From contig CAYFMN010000003.1 in assembly GCA_964344185.1 (NCBI GenBank), positions 62,001-126,000 of the forward strand: a DNA stretch of 64,000 nucleotides. The letters are read 5' to 3'. Both the position numbers and the translations under genes were made by a program. Shown here one piece after another: positions 33,684 to 43,059 of this stretch (the stretch's first letter is position 1; each line of letters starts with the position of its first letter). The notes beneath the pieces are model-generated. The model saw only the letters and a list, made by a program, of their open reading frames with translations. It was not told the DNA's origin and made no database searches. This DNA comes from JAJDAT01 sp964344185. Lineage in GTDB: Bacteria; Nitrospinota; Nitrospinia; Nitrospinales; JAJDAT01.

Positions 33684-35291
33684 ATGAAGAAAATCGAAAT
33701 CGCCGATTGGAATAACTTAAAAGACCGACAGCCCGTTTACGCTTTGGTTTCAAATGTTGATTTGGTCGTCATTCGTTACGACGATTCAGTTTCAGTTTTA
33801 TATGGAAGGTGTTTGCACCGCGACGCGCTGTTGGCCGACGGATACGTCGATGGCGATAACCTTATTTGCGGAGTGCATAAATGGGATTTCCGAGTAGATA
33901 CAGGAATTAGCGAATACGACAACGATGAGGCTTTACCTAAATTTTCTTCATGGGTTGAAAACGACTGCGTTTATGTAGACGAAGAAGAAATCGCCGAATG
34001 GGAGAAAGAACACCCGCAACCGTTTGATCGAGACGCTTACCAAGGTCTCTATGCCGATACGAACGGAACCGATGCCGAACCGCATGTGAGCTTTATCCAA
34101 GAATTAGCCAAAAATGGGTTGTCCAAACTAGGACATCATGGTCAAGTCGCCGCAATGGGCGTTCCTAAGCAGGAGTTGCCAATCTGGGAGGATATTCAAT
34201 TTGTAACCGCGCAGTTATCCAGGTTGCCATTGTTAGATGACGATCCCGTAGAAACAGAAGTCGTGATTGGACCAAAAACAAAAAAGCCTTTGAAGTTTGA
34301 TATTCCAATATTCGTCTCGGACATGAGCTTTGGCGCATTGTCAGAAGAAGCTAAGGTGGCGCTTGCTATGGGAGCCGAACAAGCCGGAACAGGAATTTGC
34401 AGCGGCGAAGGCGGGATGCTTCCGGAAGAGCAAGAGGCAAACAGCCGATATTTTTACGAACTGGCGTCGGGTCGATTTGGGTTCTCAATGGATAAAGTGA
34501 AAAAATGCCAGGCGTTTCACTTTAAAGGCGGACAGGGCGCTAAAACAGGAACAGGTGGGCATCTCCCTGGAGAAAAGGTGAAGGGAAAAATTGCGGAAGT
34601 ACGAGGACTGAAAGAAGGCGAATCTGCTATTTCACCGCCACGCTTTCCTGACTGGACTGAATTGAGTCAAATTAAAGATTTTGCAGATCAAGTTCGGGAA
34701 GAAACGGGAGGAATTCCGATTGGCTATAAATTGTCGGCGCAAAATATTGAAGCGGATATAGACGCCGCGTTAAAAGTGGGAGTGGATTATATAATTTTAG
34801 ACGGACGCGGCGGCGGCACCGGCGCGGCTCCTCTTATTTTTCGCGATAATATTTCAGCGCCGACCATTCCTGCCTTGGCACGAGCAAGGAGATATTTAGA
34901 TTCTATAGAAAGAGCCGATGTTAGTTTGATTATAACGGGAGGGTTGCGAGTCCCCGCTGATTTTGCAAAAGCGTTGGCATTGGGAGCGGACGCTATCGCC
35001 GTTTCAAACTCGGCTTTGCAGGCGATAGGATGTATTGGAATGCGAGCGTGTAATACCAATAACTGTCCAGTGGGGATCGCGACGCAAAAAGAACATTTGA
35101 GAGAGCGATTGGTTGTTCTGGAATCAGCGAATCGGTTGGCTAATTTTTTTAAGGCGTCAGTAGAATTGATGAAGGTTATGGCAAGAGCATGTGGACACGA
35201 TAAATTGAGCGGATTTAATTTAGACGATTTAGTGACCTGGAAAAAAGATATGGCCGATCTAGCCGGAATACCCTACGCCGGCGTCCGGTAA
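33684..35291 (+). CDS. Rieske ferredoxin-glutamate synthase (FMN/Fe-S) domain fusion
   Basis: 535 residues. Residues 1-115 form a complete Rieske domain with C43-x-H45 and C62-x2-H65. A linker (115-165) leads to the FMN-binding central domain of glutamate synthase: FDIPIFVSDMSFGALS, GICSGEGGM, FKGGQGAKTGTGGHLPG, LDGRGGGTGAAP, and CIGMRACNTNNCPVGIATQ with the three Cys of the [3Fe-4S] cluster. The N-terminal glutaminase domain of true GOGAT is missing. Likely a ferredoxin- or Rieske-driven FMN oxidoreductase of the GltS-like group; whether it makes glutamate from free ammonia is not known. Confidence 0.9.
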   Translation: MKKIEIADWNNLKDRQPVYALVSNVDLVVIRYDDSVSVLYGRCLHRDALLADGYVDGDNLICGVHKWDFRVDTGISEYDNDEALPKFSSWVENDCVYVDEEEIAEWEKEHPQPFDRDAYQGLYADTNGTDAEPHVSFIQELAKNGLSKLGHHGQVAAMGVPKQELPIWEDIQFVTAQLSRLPLLDDDPVETEVVIGPKTKKPLKFDIPIFVSDMSFGALSEEAKVALAMGAEQAGTGICSGEGGMLPEEQEANSRYFYELASGRFGFSMDKVKKCQAFHFKGGQGAKTGTGGHLPGEKVKGKIAEVRGLKEGESAISPPRFPDWTELSQIKDFADQVREETGGIPIGYKLSAQNIEADIDAALKVGVDYIILDGRGGGTGAAPLIFRDNISAPTIPALARARRYLDSIERADVSLIITGGLRVPADFAKALALGADAIAVSNSALQAIGCIGMRACNTNNCPVGIATQKEHLRERLVVLESANRLANFFKASVELMKVMARACGHDKLSGFNLDDLVTWKKDMADLAGIPYAGVR

Positions 35292-35366
35292 TAGCTTTTT
35301 TCTTCTGTGTCTTTCTGTGGCGCAATTAGTTTTTCGATTATCCAAAATTTAGACTATAATCGTTGG

Positions 35367-36512
35367 ATGGGAACATTGATATCCTCCGATAATCATTGGG
35401 CTTTGTTGGCCGCGTTGCTGTCTTGCGCGATATTCGGGTTTTGGACTGAAAAAACTCTTTGGGGTAAAAAAATTTCCGGCGCAGTTGCAACGATGTTTTT
35501 TGCCTTTATTTTGTCCAATCTGAATATTATCCCTCCCAGCGCCCCCTTGTATGGTATTGTCTGGTCTTTCCTGGTTCCGCTTGCGATTCCGTTACTTCTT
35601 TTTAAAACTCATTTTGGCAAAATTATTAAAGAGGCTGGTTCTCTTCTTGGGGCTTTCGGCTTAGGCGCTTTTGGAACGATTTTGGGAACAATGGTCGCAT
35701 TTACCATAGTCCCATTGGGAGAAGAAGGTTGGAAATTAGCGGGAATTTTTTGCGCGACTTATACCGGCGGTTCTATAAACTATGCCGTCGCTTCGCAAGC
35801 TTTGGAATTACAAGACGGCTCTTTGCTGTCCGCCGGGGCCGCCGCCGATAATTTGTTGATGACGTTGTTTTTTCTTATTTTATTTTCATTGCCTACTTTT
35901 ACCTTGATCAAAAAGATTTTTGAATTTGAGGAAGAAGAGAGGTTGAATATAGAACCGCAGCCTACTCAAAGGGAAATTCCTGATGAGATACGGGGAATGA
36001 AGCCTAGAAATTTGGCTTTGGCTATTTCTTCGAGCGCCATTATATGCGCTGTTGGATTTGAGTTGGAGCGCGAACTGGATTTAACGGGTTCTGGAATTTT
36101 AATTATTACGGCTTTGTCTGTGGCTTCCGGTACTTTTTTACCGCAATGGGTTATTCGGATGGGGAACCCTGAAGCTTTAGGATTGATTTTGATGCAGATT
36201 TTTTTTGCGGTTCTTGGAGCGTCGGCGCATTTTGAGACCGCGATTGAAAAAGGGCCGGCTCTTTTTTTCTTCGCGGGAATCATTTTAACGATTCATCTAT
36301 TCGTTACCTTAGTTGGCGGGAGGTTGTTCAAAATGGACTTGCGTGATTTGTTGGTCGCGAGCAACGCTAATATGGGCGGTCCCACTACCGCCGCTGCGAT
36401 GGCTTCGGCAAAAGAGTGGGGACACTTAACCGCCCCGGCTATTTTGTGCGGTACGTTAGGGTATGGAGTTGGAACTTTTATCGGCGTTGGGTTGGCGGGT
36501 TTGATTAAATAA
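35367..36512 (+). CDS. DUF819 family membrane protein
   Basis: About 381 residues from ATG 35367 (a GTG-type start at 35307 would add 20 unlikely residues, covering an intergenic repeat-like motif). Around eleven membrane segments with the DUF819/YjcL signature: LVPLAIPLLLFKTHFGKIIKEAG, GTYTGGSINYAVASQAL-like ATYTGGSINYA, and near the end ASNANMGGPTTAAAMA. DUF819 proteins look like two-repeat anion or solute transporters; no substrate has been assigned. Confidence 0.85.
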   Translation: MGTLISSDNHWALLAALLSCAIFGFWTEKTLWGKKISGAVATMFFAFILSNLNIIPPSAPLYGIVWSFLVPLAIPLLLFKTHFGKIIKEAGSLLGAFGLGAFGTILGTMVAFTIVPLGEEGWKLAGIFCATYTGGSINYAVASQALELQDGSLLSAGAAADNLLMTLFFLILFSLPTFTLIKKIFEFEEEERLNIEPQPTQREIPDEIRGMKPRNLALAISSSAIICAVGFELERELDLTGSGILIITALSVASGTFLPQWVIRMGNPEALGLILMQIFFAVLGASAHFETAIEKGPALFFFAGIILTIHLFVTLVGGRLFKMDLRDLLVASNANMGGPTTAAAMASAKEWGHLTAPAILCGTLGYGVGTFIGVGLAGLIK

Positions 36513-36813
36513 ATGAGTCTACTAAATGATAATGTATTTAGAGTTGATTTTACCTAGATTCTTCGTCGTCCTTTCAGGATTCCTCTATAATGACATCAGA
36601 TTTAGGTTTTTGCTCTATGCAAGATATTTTGTCGAACAAAGATTACTTTAGGTTTCAATTCCGTTTTTTATCCTTTGCGTTCTTTGCGCCTTTTCGGTAA
36701 AAGCTGTTTCGCTTTTATGAGTTTCGGTGGCTAAGGCCAAGCGACCCTTCGGCAAACCTTGAAAAGATTTGCCAAAGGGTCTCAGGGAGGCAGGGGCTAA
36801 CCGCCTGATTTTT
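36513..36813. other. intergenic region with repeat-like motif and hairpin
   Basis: 301 bases between DUF819 and the minus-strand mono-haem protein. It holds CTTTGCGTTCTTTGCGCC (36674-36691), a motif common in bacterial intergenic repeats, and a long imperfect hairpin at 36744-36780. No gene is supported. Confidence 0.45.
36744..36780. repeat. 13-bp inverted repeat with one mismatch (hairpin)
   Basis: ACCCTTCGGCAAA (36744-36756) faces TTTGCCAAAGGGT (36768-36780) across an 11-base loop, one mismatch. No T tract follows on either strand, so it is not a simple terminator. A further GC-rich repeat AGGCAGG...CCGCCT follows at about 36788-36807. Confidence 0.5.
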
Positions 36814-38067
36814 CTACTTAAAAAAATTTTTTCTGACCGAAGGACTTTTCGCTTTAGTCACTTCATTGATATGAGAGACTTGCAAAGCTTGATTGGGGTC
36901 GCTGTATTGATGGCAAGAGAAACAATCTAACAAGGGGCCTCCGCCTGTGCCTTGGTAGTAGGTTTCGGCCACGCTGTTTGCCAGCTTTAACGATCCTCTT
37001 TGGTCGGAAGTATTGGAGGGAGGCTTTCCATCTTTGGTCCAAATACTGCCGATAAACTTGTAGTTTGATAGGGGTGAGTTTTTTCCAGCTAATATACCGT
37101 CATAACTTAAATTTAAAAATATAATGTCTCGAATATTTTCGTTTGTTCCGCCGCCTTGTGGGTGTTGTATGCAGACATTAGTCGGTTTACCTTGTGTATA
37201 GGTATTTAATCCTGGCGAGCAATCTTTGCAGTCTTTATTATAGTAGGACCATCCTCCTGCGGGGACGGGAGTATTCAACTGTTCACATGGTGGATTATTG
37301 CCTTTATGTTCAAACGTTCCCCAAATGAATTCAGGATGATCGGGAGTAGCGATAACAAGATGGTAGCCAACCATACCAAGCGTATGAGATGAACATTTTC
37401 CCGTTTCGGGATTTTTGACCCATCCTGGGACAGAAATATAATTTTTGGGATTGTCTGAGCCTTGTAGTATTTTCCAACCAATTTTTATTTCAATCGATCC
37501 TCCAGGATAGCGAGTAGGGTCTATACCGGGTTGATGGTTAGCGCAAGTTTTGTTTCCTTGGAGGTCGCAGGCGATAGTGTAATCGTATTGGGTTTTATTC
37601 ATGCGCACATCGTAAAACGTGTAGTTGTTATTTTGGTCGATTAAGGGACGAGGTTGACCGGCCTGATTAACCAAATCCGTAATAACTGGCGGTGGCGTAC
37701 CGCCTAAATCGCAAATGTCTTTAAGTTCTTTGGGTTGTTGTCCCCAGGGCGTGGGATTTGAAAGAACATTGCCTTGATCGTCAAACACACCCTGCACGGG
37801 CATCCAACTCAGGAATTCTGGGTTACTGCCGCCTCCGTTCCAATAGGTTTCCGATAAGAAATATTCCGTCACAAATTGGTGAAATTGACATAGGCTGGTG
37901 CCGCCAGGATTTTGTTCTCCAGGAACTTCAGTAGGCAGCTTGTGAGGGGTTAACCAAGATGAATCCGCAGAACAAAAAAAAGTAGGCGGATATGGCTCTT
38001 CTGCCCAGACGTTGGAACCGCCTAGAAATAGACTTAAAATAAAAAATAGGGGAATAAATTTTCTCAC
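36814..38067 (-). CDS. secreted protein with one c-type haem site
   Basis: 417 residues from GTG 38067, preceded by AAGGAGG at five bases. A signal peptide (residues 1-22, ending WAEEP) leads to a large Cys-, Pro- and Gly-rich extracytoplasmic domain (for example SLCQFHQFVTEYFLSETYW, VGYHLVIATPDHPEFIWGTF). One CxxCH site, CFSCH at residues 382-386, lies near the C-terminus and would bind haem c; the other Cys probably form disulfides. Similar proteins of this shape occur singly in Gram-negatives without a defined role. An electron-transfer role is possible but unproven. Confidence 0.75.
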   Translation of the reverse strand: MRKFIPLFFILSLFLGGSNVWAEEPYPPTFFCSADSSWLTPHKLPTEVPGEQNPGGTSLCQFHQFVTEYFLSETYWNGGGSNPEFLSWMPVQGVFDDQGNVLSNPTPWGQQPKELKDICDLGGTPPPVITDLVNQAGQPRPLIDQNNNYTFYDVRMNKTQYDYTIACDLQGNKTCANHQPGIDPTRYPGGSIEIKIGWKILQGSDNPKNYISVPGWVKNPETGKCSSHTLGMVGYHLVIATPDHPEFIWGTFEHKGNNPPCEQLNTPVPAGGWSYYNKDCKDCSPGLNTYTQGKPTNVCIQHPQGGGTNENIRDIIFLNLSYDGILAGKNSPLSNYKFIGSIWTKDGKPPSNTSDQRGSLKLANSVAETYYQGTGGGPLLDCFSCHQYSDPNQALQVSHINEVTKAKSPSVRKNFFK

Positions 38068-38616
38068 GACGGCCTCCTTTTGAGTTGGGTTCCGTGGGTA
38101 AATCAGGGAAGCTATTTTGACTCTCCGAAATAATACCCGTGTTTTATATTTTTTGCAATTGAAAAAAAAATCAAAATAACTATATATCTTGATCGAGGAA
38201 AACGCTGTCCTAAAAACCTTTAATTTTTTATAGATGGTTCTTTCTTTTTGTAGGGATTGCCCTACAGGGCTGGATGATTTCGAAAAAAATAATGAATGGG
38301 CAATAGTGAAAAAGTTTATTTATTCCGATTTCGGAATTTTGGGGCATGGTTGACAGATATCGAACCGAATTATTACGCATTTCAAATGAAACGCTAAAAA
38401 AGTTTTATTAACTTATCGTCAAAATTTCGCTCTTATTTTTGGCGCCGAAATTGCTTTAGATTTGTGTCCCTTATGCGGGCGTTTAGATTGGAAGGCTCGG
38501 AGAACCGGACCTTGTGGCTGACGTTCATGAAAAGGGGCTAAAAGGGAAGAGATTGCACGGGCAGGATCTCGGCCCTTATAAAATTTGAAAAGATTTTTAT
38601 CCAGCGAGAGGAAAAT
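38068..38616. other. 549-base intergenic region with possible gene remnant
   Basis: Contains a perfect 7-bp hairpin TGTAGGG/CCCTACA at 38249-38266, AT-rich sequence, and at about 38397-38523 an open stretch without a start codon that reads LCPLCGRLDWKAR, which looks like a zinc-ribbon fragment. I cannot support a live gene there. Confidence 0.35.
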
Positions 38617-40704
38617 TTAACCTTCTTTGTAATCGTCGTCTAGGAGGGCTTTTAGCTCCTTAATCGTTGTTACAGGGGCCAAACAGGTTCCGCGTCGGCA
38701 AACGTAGGCCGCCGCTTTACCGTCTACTAATTTCCTGTCTTGTAGTAATTTGACGGGAGTTGAGGCGATTTCGTCTTCATAAGCGAATGCAAAAGCAGCT
38801 TGTGGGAAGAACTCCGTTCGGATGACTGTCAGGAATTCTTGCGTTTCTAAATTGTTGCGTTTTCCAACGACGGCGACTTCTTTTGCGCCTCCTAGGTAGA
38901 AATGCGCCGCTTGCATCATAAAAGGCGAGTTCAAACCATATTCCATAAGATCGTCCTGGAAGGCGAGTAAGATTCCCAAACCCTTTTTTTCCCATTCTGG
39001 GTCGACATCGTAAGCCGCAAGTTTTAAAAAAGCCATTGCGGCTGCACTATTGCCAGAAGGTTCTACTCCGTCATAACCGGATATTTGTCTGACGATTAAC
39101 TTTTCGGCATCTGAGGCTGTTTCGTAAAAAGCGCCGTTTTCAGCGGCAAATTTTTCCACAACGATGTTCATTAAATCGCGGGCTTTTTCGATATATTCCG
39201 GTTTGTAGGTCGCTTCATATAACTCTAAACAGGCGAGAGCAAGGGACGCATAATCACAAAGGTAAGCGTCGTATTTTGCCTCTTCTTCTCTGTAACGCCG
39301 TAAAAGTCTGCCTTCAGGCGTAGTTAATTTATCGAAAATGAATTGGCAGGATTTTTCCGCTTTAGATATTAGAACTTCGTTTTCTAAAACCCGACCCGTT
39401 TTTGCGAATGCTGTTATCGCCAATCCATTCCAAGACGCAAGAATTTTGTCGTCCAATAGTGGTCGGATGCGTTTACTGCGGACTTCCAGCAGTTTTTCCC
39501 TGGCTTCTTTTAATCGGTCTGTTACTTGGTTTATGTGGAACCCATGTTTTTTTGAAAACTCGGTCAATGTTTGCTGAACGTTGAGAATATTTTTACCTTC
39601 GAAATTGCCTTGCTCGGTAACGTTAAAATAAGGAACTACAATAGAGGCGGTTTCTCTTCCTAAAATGTTTTTGATCTCATCAAGCGTCCAGACATAAAAT
39701 TTACCTTCGACTCCTTCGCTATCGGCGTCTTCGGCGCTGTAGAATCCCCCTTCAGGCGAGGTCATGTCGCGATCAATATATTGGAAAACGTCGCAGGCCC
39801 AGTCGGCAAACTCTTGGAGTCGACACACCTGATAAGTTTCGATCAAACTTATGGCAAACAACGCGTTGTCGTACATCATTTTTTCAAAATGGGGGACTAA
39901 CCAATGATAGTCTGTGCTATATCGACACAAACCGCCGCCTATTTGGTCGTATATTCCTCCATGTTTCATAGCACGAAGAGTTGATTGCGTCATTATGAGC
40001 GACTTTTCATGGCCCGTTCGACGGTGATATCTCAGCAAAAAGGATAAACCCATGCTTGGTGGAAATTTGTTTTGCTGCTGAAATTTGAAGCCTGCATTTA
40101 AACTATCGTAGGAAGATTCGTAGAGTTTAACCGTGCGATCTTCGCCGTCATAGGTGAAAGATTCTTCATCTCCTCCCTTTTCTAATGCAAACTGATCTTC
40201 TAAAGCTTCTGAAATAGCTTTACCCTGCTTCTCGATTTTTTCATATTCGTTATGCCATATATTTAAAAGGAAATTAAGCACGTCGCAAAAAGAGGACATA
40301 CCGTACCGACCTTTTGGGGGAAAATAAGTTCCTCCATAAAAGGGAATGCCTTCGGGAGTCACAAAAACGTTTAATGGCCAGCCGCCCTGTTGACCAAGGG
40401 TTTGAAGAGACTTCATATAAACGCTATCCACATCCGGCCGTTCTTCACGGTCCACCTTGATACAGACAAAGTTTTCGTTCATGATTTTAGCGGTTTCTTC
40501 GTCTTCGAAGGATTCCCTTTCCATGACGTGGCACCAGTGGCAAGTTGCGTAGCCAATGCTGACAAGAACGGGTTTGTTCTCTTTCTTTGCGATTTCGAAC
40601 GCTTTATCGCCCCAAGGATACCAGTTGACGGGGTTGTGCGCATGCTGAAGAAGGTAAGGGCTTTTTTCTCGAACTAATTCGTTGGTGAACTTTGGATTAC
40701 TCAT
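38617..40704 (-). CDS. YyaL/DUF255 thioredoxin-domain protein
   Basis: 695 residues from ATG at 40704; the track frame extends to 40752 but the family start MSNPKFTNELV and the 8-base overlap with aroA support this start. An N-terminal thioredoxin-like domain with SPYLLQHAHNPVNWYPW and ATCHWCHVMERESF (CxxC) is followed by an (alpha/alpha)6-barrel domain like glycoside hydrolases (HFEKMMYDNALFAISL, IYDQIGGGLCRYSTD). Function of the family is unclear; redox control of a carbohydrate-like enzyme is a usual guess. Confidence 0.85.
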   Translation of the reverse strand: MSNPKFTNELVREKSPYLLQHAHNPVNWYPWGDKAFEIAKKENKPVLVSIGYATCHWCHVMERESFEDEETAKIMNENFVCIKVDREERPDVDSVYMKSLQTLGQQGGWPLNVFVTPEGIPFYGGTYFPPKGRYGMSSFCDVLNFLLNIWHNEYEKIEKQGKAISEALEDQFALEKGGDEESFTYDGEDRTVKLYESSYDSLNAGFKFQQQNKFPPSMGLSFLLRYHRRTGHEKSLIMTQSTLRAMKHGGIYDQIGGGLCRYSTDYHWLVPHFEKMMYDNALFAISLIETYQVCRLQEFADWACDVFQYIDRDMTSPEGGFYSAEDADSEGVEGKFYVWTLDEIKNILGRETASIVVPYFNVTEQGNFEGKNILNVQQTLTEFSKKHGFHINQVTDRLKEAREKLLEVRSKRIRPLLDDKILASWNGLAITAFAKTGRVLENEVLISKAEKSCQFIFDKLTTPEGRLLRRYREEEAKYDAYLCDYASLALACLELYEATYKPEYIEKARDLMNIVVEKFAAENGAFYETASDAEKLIVRQISGYDGVEPSGNSAAAMAFLKLAAYDVDPEWEKKGLGILLAFQDDLMEYGLNSPFMMQAAHFYLGGAKEVAVVGKRNNLETQEFLTVIRTEFFPQAAFAFAYEDEIASTPVKLLQDRKLVDGKAAAYVCRRGTCLAPVTTIKELKALLDDDYKEG

Positions 40705-42017
40705 ACATTTCCTGGAAACGGTCGAAAAAATCTGGAAATGATTTACCGACACATTGAGGATTTTTTATTTTTACGCCGGGTATTTTTAAGCCGGCAAGCG
40801 CAAAACTCATTGCCATCCGGTGGTCGTTGTAAGTTTCAATTTCAGCGGAGCGATACTCTCCTGGTTTTATTAGAAGAAAATCGGAGCCTGCCTTAACTTC
40901 TGCGCCAAGCCGAGTTAACTCGGCGGCTAACGCCGCTATGCGATCAGTCTCTTTAATTTTTAAATTGCCGATACCCGTTATAACGGTTTCACCTTCCGCG
41001 AAAAGAGCCACAACGGCTAACGTTTGAGCCGTGTCGGGCATGTTATTCATATCGACAGTAATTCCTTTTAAGTGTCCGCCTCGAACAACGACGCTATCTG
41101 ATTTTTTTTCTACCGAACAACCCATTTGAATCATAACGTCGGCGAATTTGATATCTCCTTGAACGCTGTTAGGATTCAAACCAGTTACAATTACCTCGCC
41201 GCCGGAAACCGCCGCCGCCGCGAGGAAATAAGACGCGCTGGAGGCGTCTCCTTCTACCCTATAGTTACGGGGTTTGTATTTTTGTCCGGCTTTAACAAAG
41301 AATTGGCGATAATCGTTATTTTCTACCGAAACGCCAAAAGCAGACATGACTTCTAACGTGATATCAATATAACTCTTAGAGGTCAGTTCTCCCACAATAT
41401 TAATGCGCGTATCGTTATCAAAATAGGGTGCGCATTGTAAGATCGACGTTAGATATTGACTGCTTTTGTTGCCTGCAAGCCCGGCCTCNNNNNNNNNNTA
41501 ATGTTAGTGCTGTCATTAACGCTAAAGCTTGTAACGTCAATGTATAAGTTTGAGGCTCGCCATTGCCTCCTTGAATAGTTAACGGTGGACATTGATTCCC
41601 TAGATCGGCTTTGGCATTGACGCCAAGCGATTGTAAGCAGGCTAGAAGATCGCCTATTGGTCGTTCGCGCATGCGTTCGTCACCAGTCAACCTGGATTCT
41701 CCTTTCGCTAAGCAAGCGAAAGTAGTTAGAAATCTCATGGTGGTTCCGGCGTTTCCAACATAAATTTCATTTTGCGGAGCGCCTAATTGGGATTCCGTCC
41801 GTTTTATTCGAAATGAGTTTTCCTCCTTTTCAGCGGATACGCCAAAATCTTTTAAAGCCTGACACATAAAATGGGTGTCGTCGCTAAATAGGGGGTTTTC
41901 TATCACGCTTTCACCTTCCGCCAAGGCGGAAACGAGCAACGCCCGATTGGTATAGCTTTTAGAAGGAGGAGTTTTTACGGTTGTTTTTAAGGGGCCTGAG
42001 GTTCTAATTTCGATCAA
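40697..42017 (-). CDS. aroA: 3-phosphoshikimate 1-carboxyvinyltransferase (EPSP synthase), interrupted by an assembly gap
   Basis: Shikimate-pathway enzyme. The start is TTG 42017, eight bases after GGAGAG. Signatures: KTPPSKSYTNRALLV, GNAGTTMRF, LTGDERMRERPIGDL, then after the gap NKSSQYLTS, GDASSASYFLAAAAV, IKETDRIAAL, NDHRMAMSFALAGL, KSFPDFF. Ten Ns at 41489-41498 break the frame on paper, but both flanks are whole codons (519 and 792 bases), so the real gap should be a multiple of three. About 20 odd residues (TLTLQALALMTALT) just before the gap exceed the family spacing and may be assembly noise. It overlaps the YyaL gene by 8 bases. Confidence 0.88.
41489..41498. other. assembly gap (10 Ns)
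   Basis: Ten unresolved bases inside aroA. The length 10 is probably a placeholder, because the coding frame on both sides needs a multiple of three. Confidence 0.97.
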
Positions 42018-42109
42018 TTGACGGACTCTCCAAATTTGGGAACTATTTGATTTCAAAACACGAACTATATCATAAATGGGCAATGGGCATAGCTTTGGTT
42101 TGCTTGTTT

Positions 42110-42475
42110 ATGAAATGGGATTTTGCTACTATTAAACTCGAACTTATCAATTATCTGGCGGAAAGAGTTTCGGTTTTGGAAGAAAAACCAAAAGGTATAT
42201 TTAGGTCTTTTTTGAATCGACATTGGACCAGCAAGTCTGAGAAAGAGAAAAAAAGGCTAAAATCTTTTATACCTCTTTTTTTATATACGTTTGCGTTTCT
42301 TTATGGCGTGATTTACCTTTCTATTTTGAACACGGTTAATCGAAATAAGACAGGATCGACGGTTCGTTCCGGGTTTGGAGATAAAACTTACGCCCAAAGA
42401 CAGGCTGAAAAATTACACAAAGAAATCGAAAGTAGCTTTGTAGGCTATCGAAAACGAGTTTCTGGCGGAAGGTAA
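42110..42475 (+). CDS. small membrane protein of unknown function
   Basis: About 121 residues from ATG 42110; TTG 42047 is in frame, but it would leave only about 29 bases to the divergent aroA start. Amphipathic N-terminal helix, charged region, one membrane segment at about residues 70-92 (SFIPLFLYTFAFLYGVI) and a basic tail. No family recognised. It lies ten bases before the next gene and is likely co-transcribed with it. Confidence 0.5.
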   Translation: MKWDFATIKLELINYLAERVSVLEEKPKGIFRSFLNRHWTSKSEKEKKRLKSFIPLFLYTFAFLYGVIYLSILNTVNRNKTGSTVRSGFGDKTYAQRQAEKLHKEIESSFVGYRKRVSGGR

Positions 42476-42485
42476 AAAAATTTAA

Positions 42486-43013
42486 ATGAAACGAGCGTTG
42501 TTTATATTTAATTGGTTGCATTTAGTTTCGCTGGCTTTGTGGGTTGGCGGTATGTTTTTACTCGGCATTTTGGTCGAGATTATGGTTCGAATCAATCTTA
42601 AAGACCAACCCCTCGTCGCTAGTAAGATAATGAATAAGGTCATGGATGTGTTTAACGTTCACATTATTTATACTTGCATTGCTTTTATATTGATTGCGGA
42701 AATTCTCAAGTTTTTAGCTGCGAAATGGAAATCGGGAGGTTACGAAAAACAAATTGTAACTAAAAAGAAATATACCCGCGAAGTTTTTTTGGGCGTCATG
42801 ATTGTTTTGGCCCTATATATAGGCAGCGTTCTTCGACCAGAAATGCACGAAATGGATAAGCTAAAGAAAGCGTCTCCCGAAAATAAAAAATTGCAGATTC
42901 AATTTGACAGGTATCATCAAAGGTTAACGTGGTTGTATACAGTAAACATGATTTTAGGTTTATCTTGTTTCTATATTCATGGAAAAGAAATGATGCGATT
43001 TAGGGACGAATGA
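42486..43013 (+). CDS. DUF4149/CopD-like four-helix membrane protein
   Basis: 175 residues, four membrane segments. The start FNWLHLVSLALWVGGMFLLG has the His and Trp-Gly-Gly pattern common to DUF4149/CopD-type membrane domains, and a second His-bearing helix ends with YIHGKE. These domains may bind haem or metal at the membrane. Function is not established. Followed after 46 bases by the FGE-fold gene. Confidence 0.6.
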   Translation: MKRALFIFNWLHLVSLALWVGGMFLLGILVEIMVRINLKDQPLVASKIMNKVMDVFNVHIIYTCIAFILIAEILKFLAAKWKSGGYEKQIVTKKKYTREVFLGVMIVLALYIGSVLRPEMHEMDKLKKASPENKKLQIQFDRYHQRLTWLYTVNMILGLSCFYIHGKEMMRFRDE

Positions 43014-43059
43014 GTTAATCCTTTGCCTTCCTTTAGTTTTTGAGCCGCCGGACAGCTTC

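Noticed and set aside
36790..36810. Integron attC-like site near GGCTAAC
   Set aside because: The RYYYAAC/GTTRRRY core pairs are not both present.
38249..38266. Hairpin TGTAGGG/CCCTACA as a terminator
   Set aside because: The T tract precedes rather than follows the stem on the plus strand, and an A tract follows on the minus strand.
38397..38523. Zinc-ribbon-like fragment reading LCPLCGRLDW
   Set aside because: No start codon or ribosome site in the open stretch and only about 43 codons; may be a remnant but not a supported gene.
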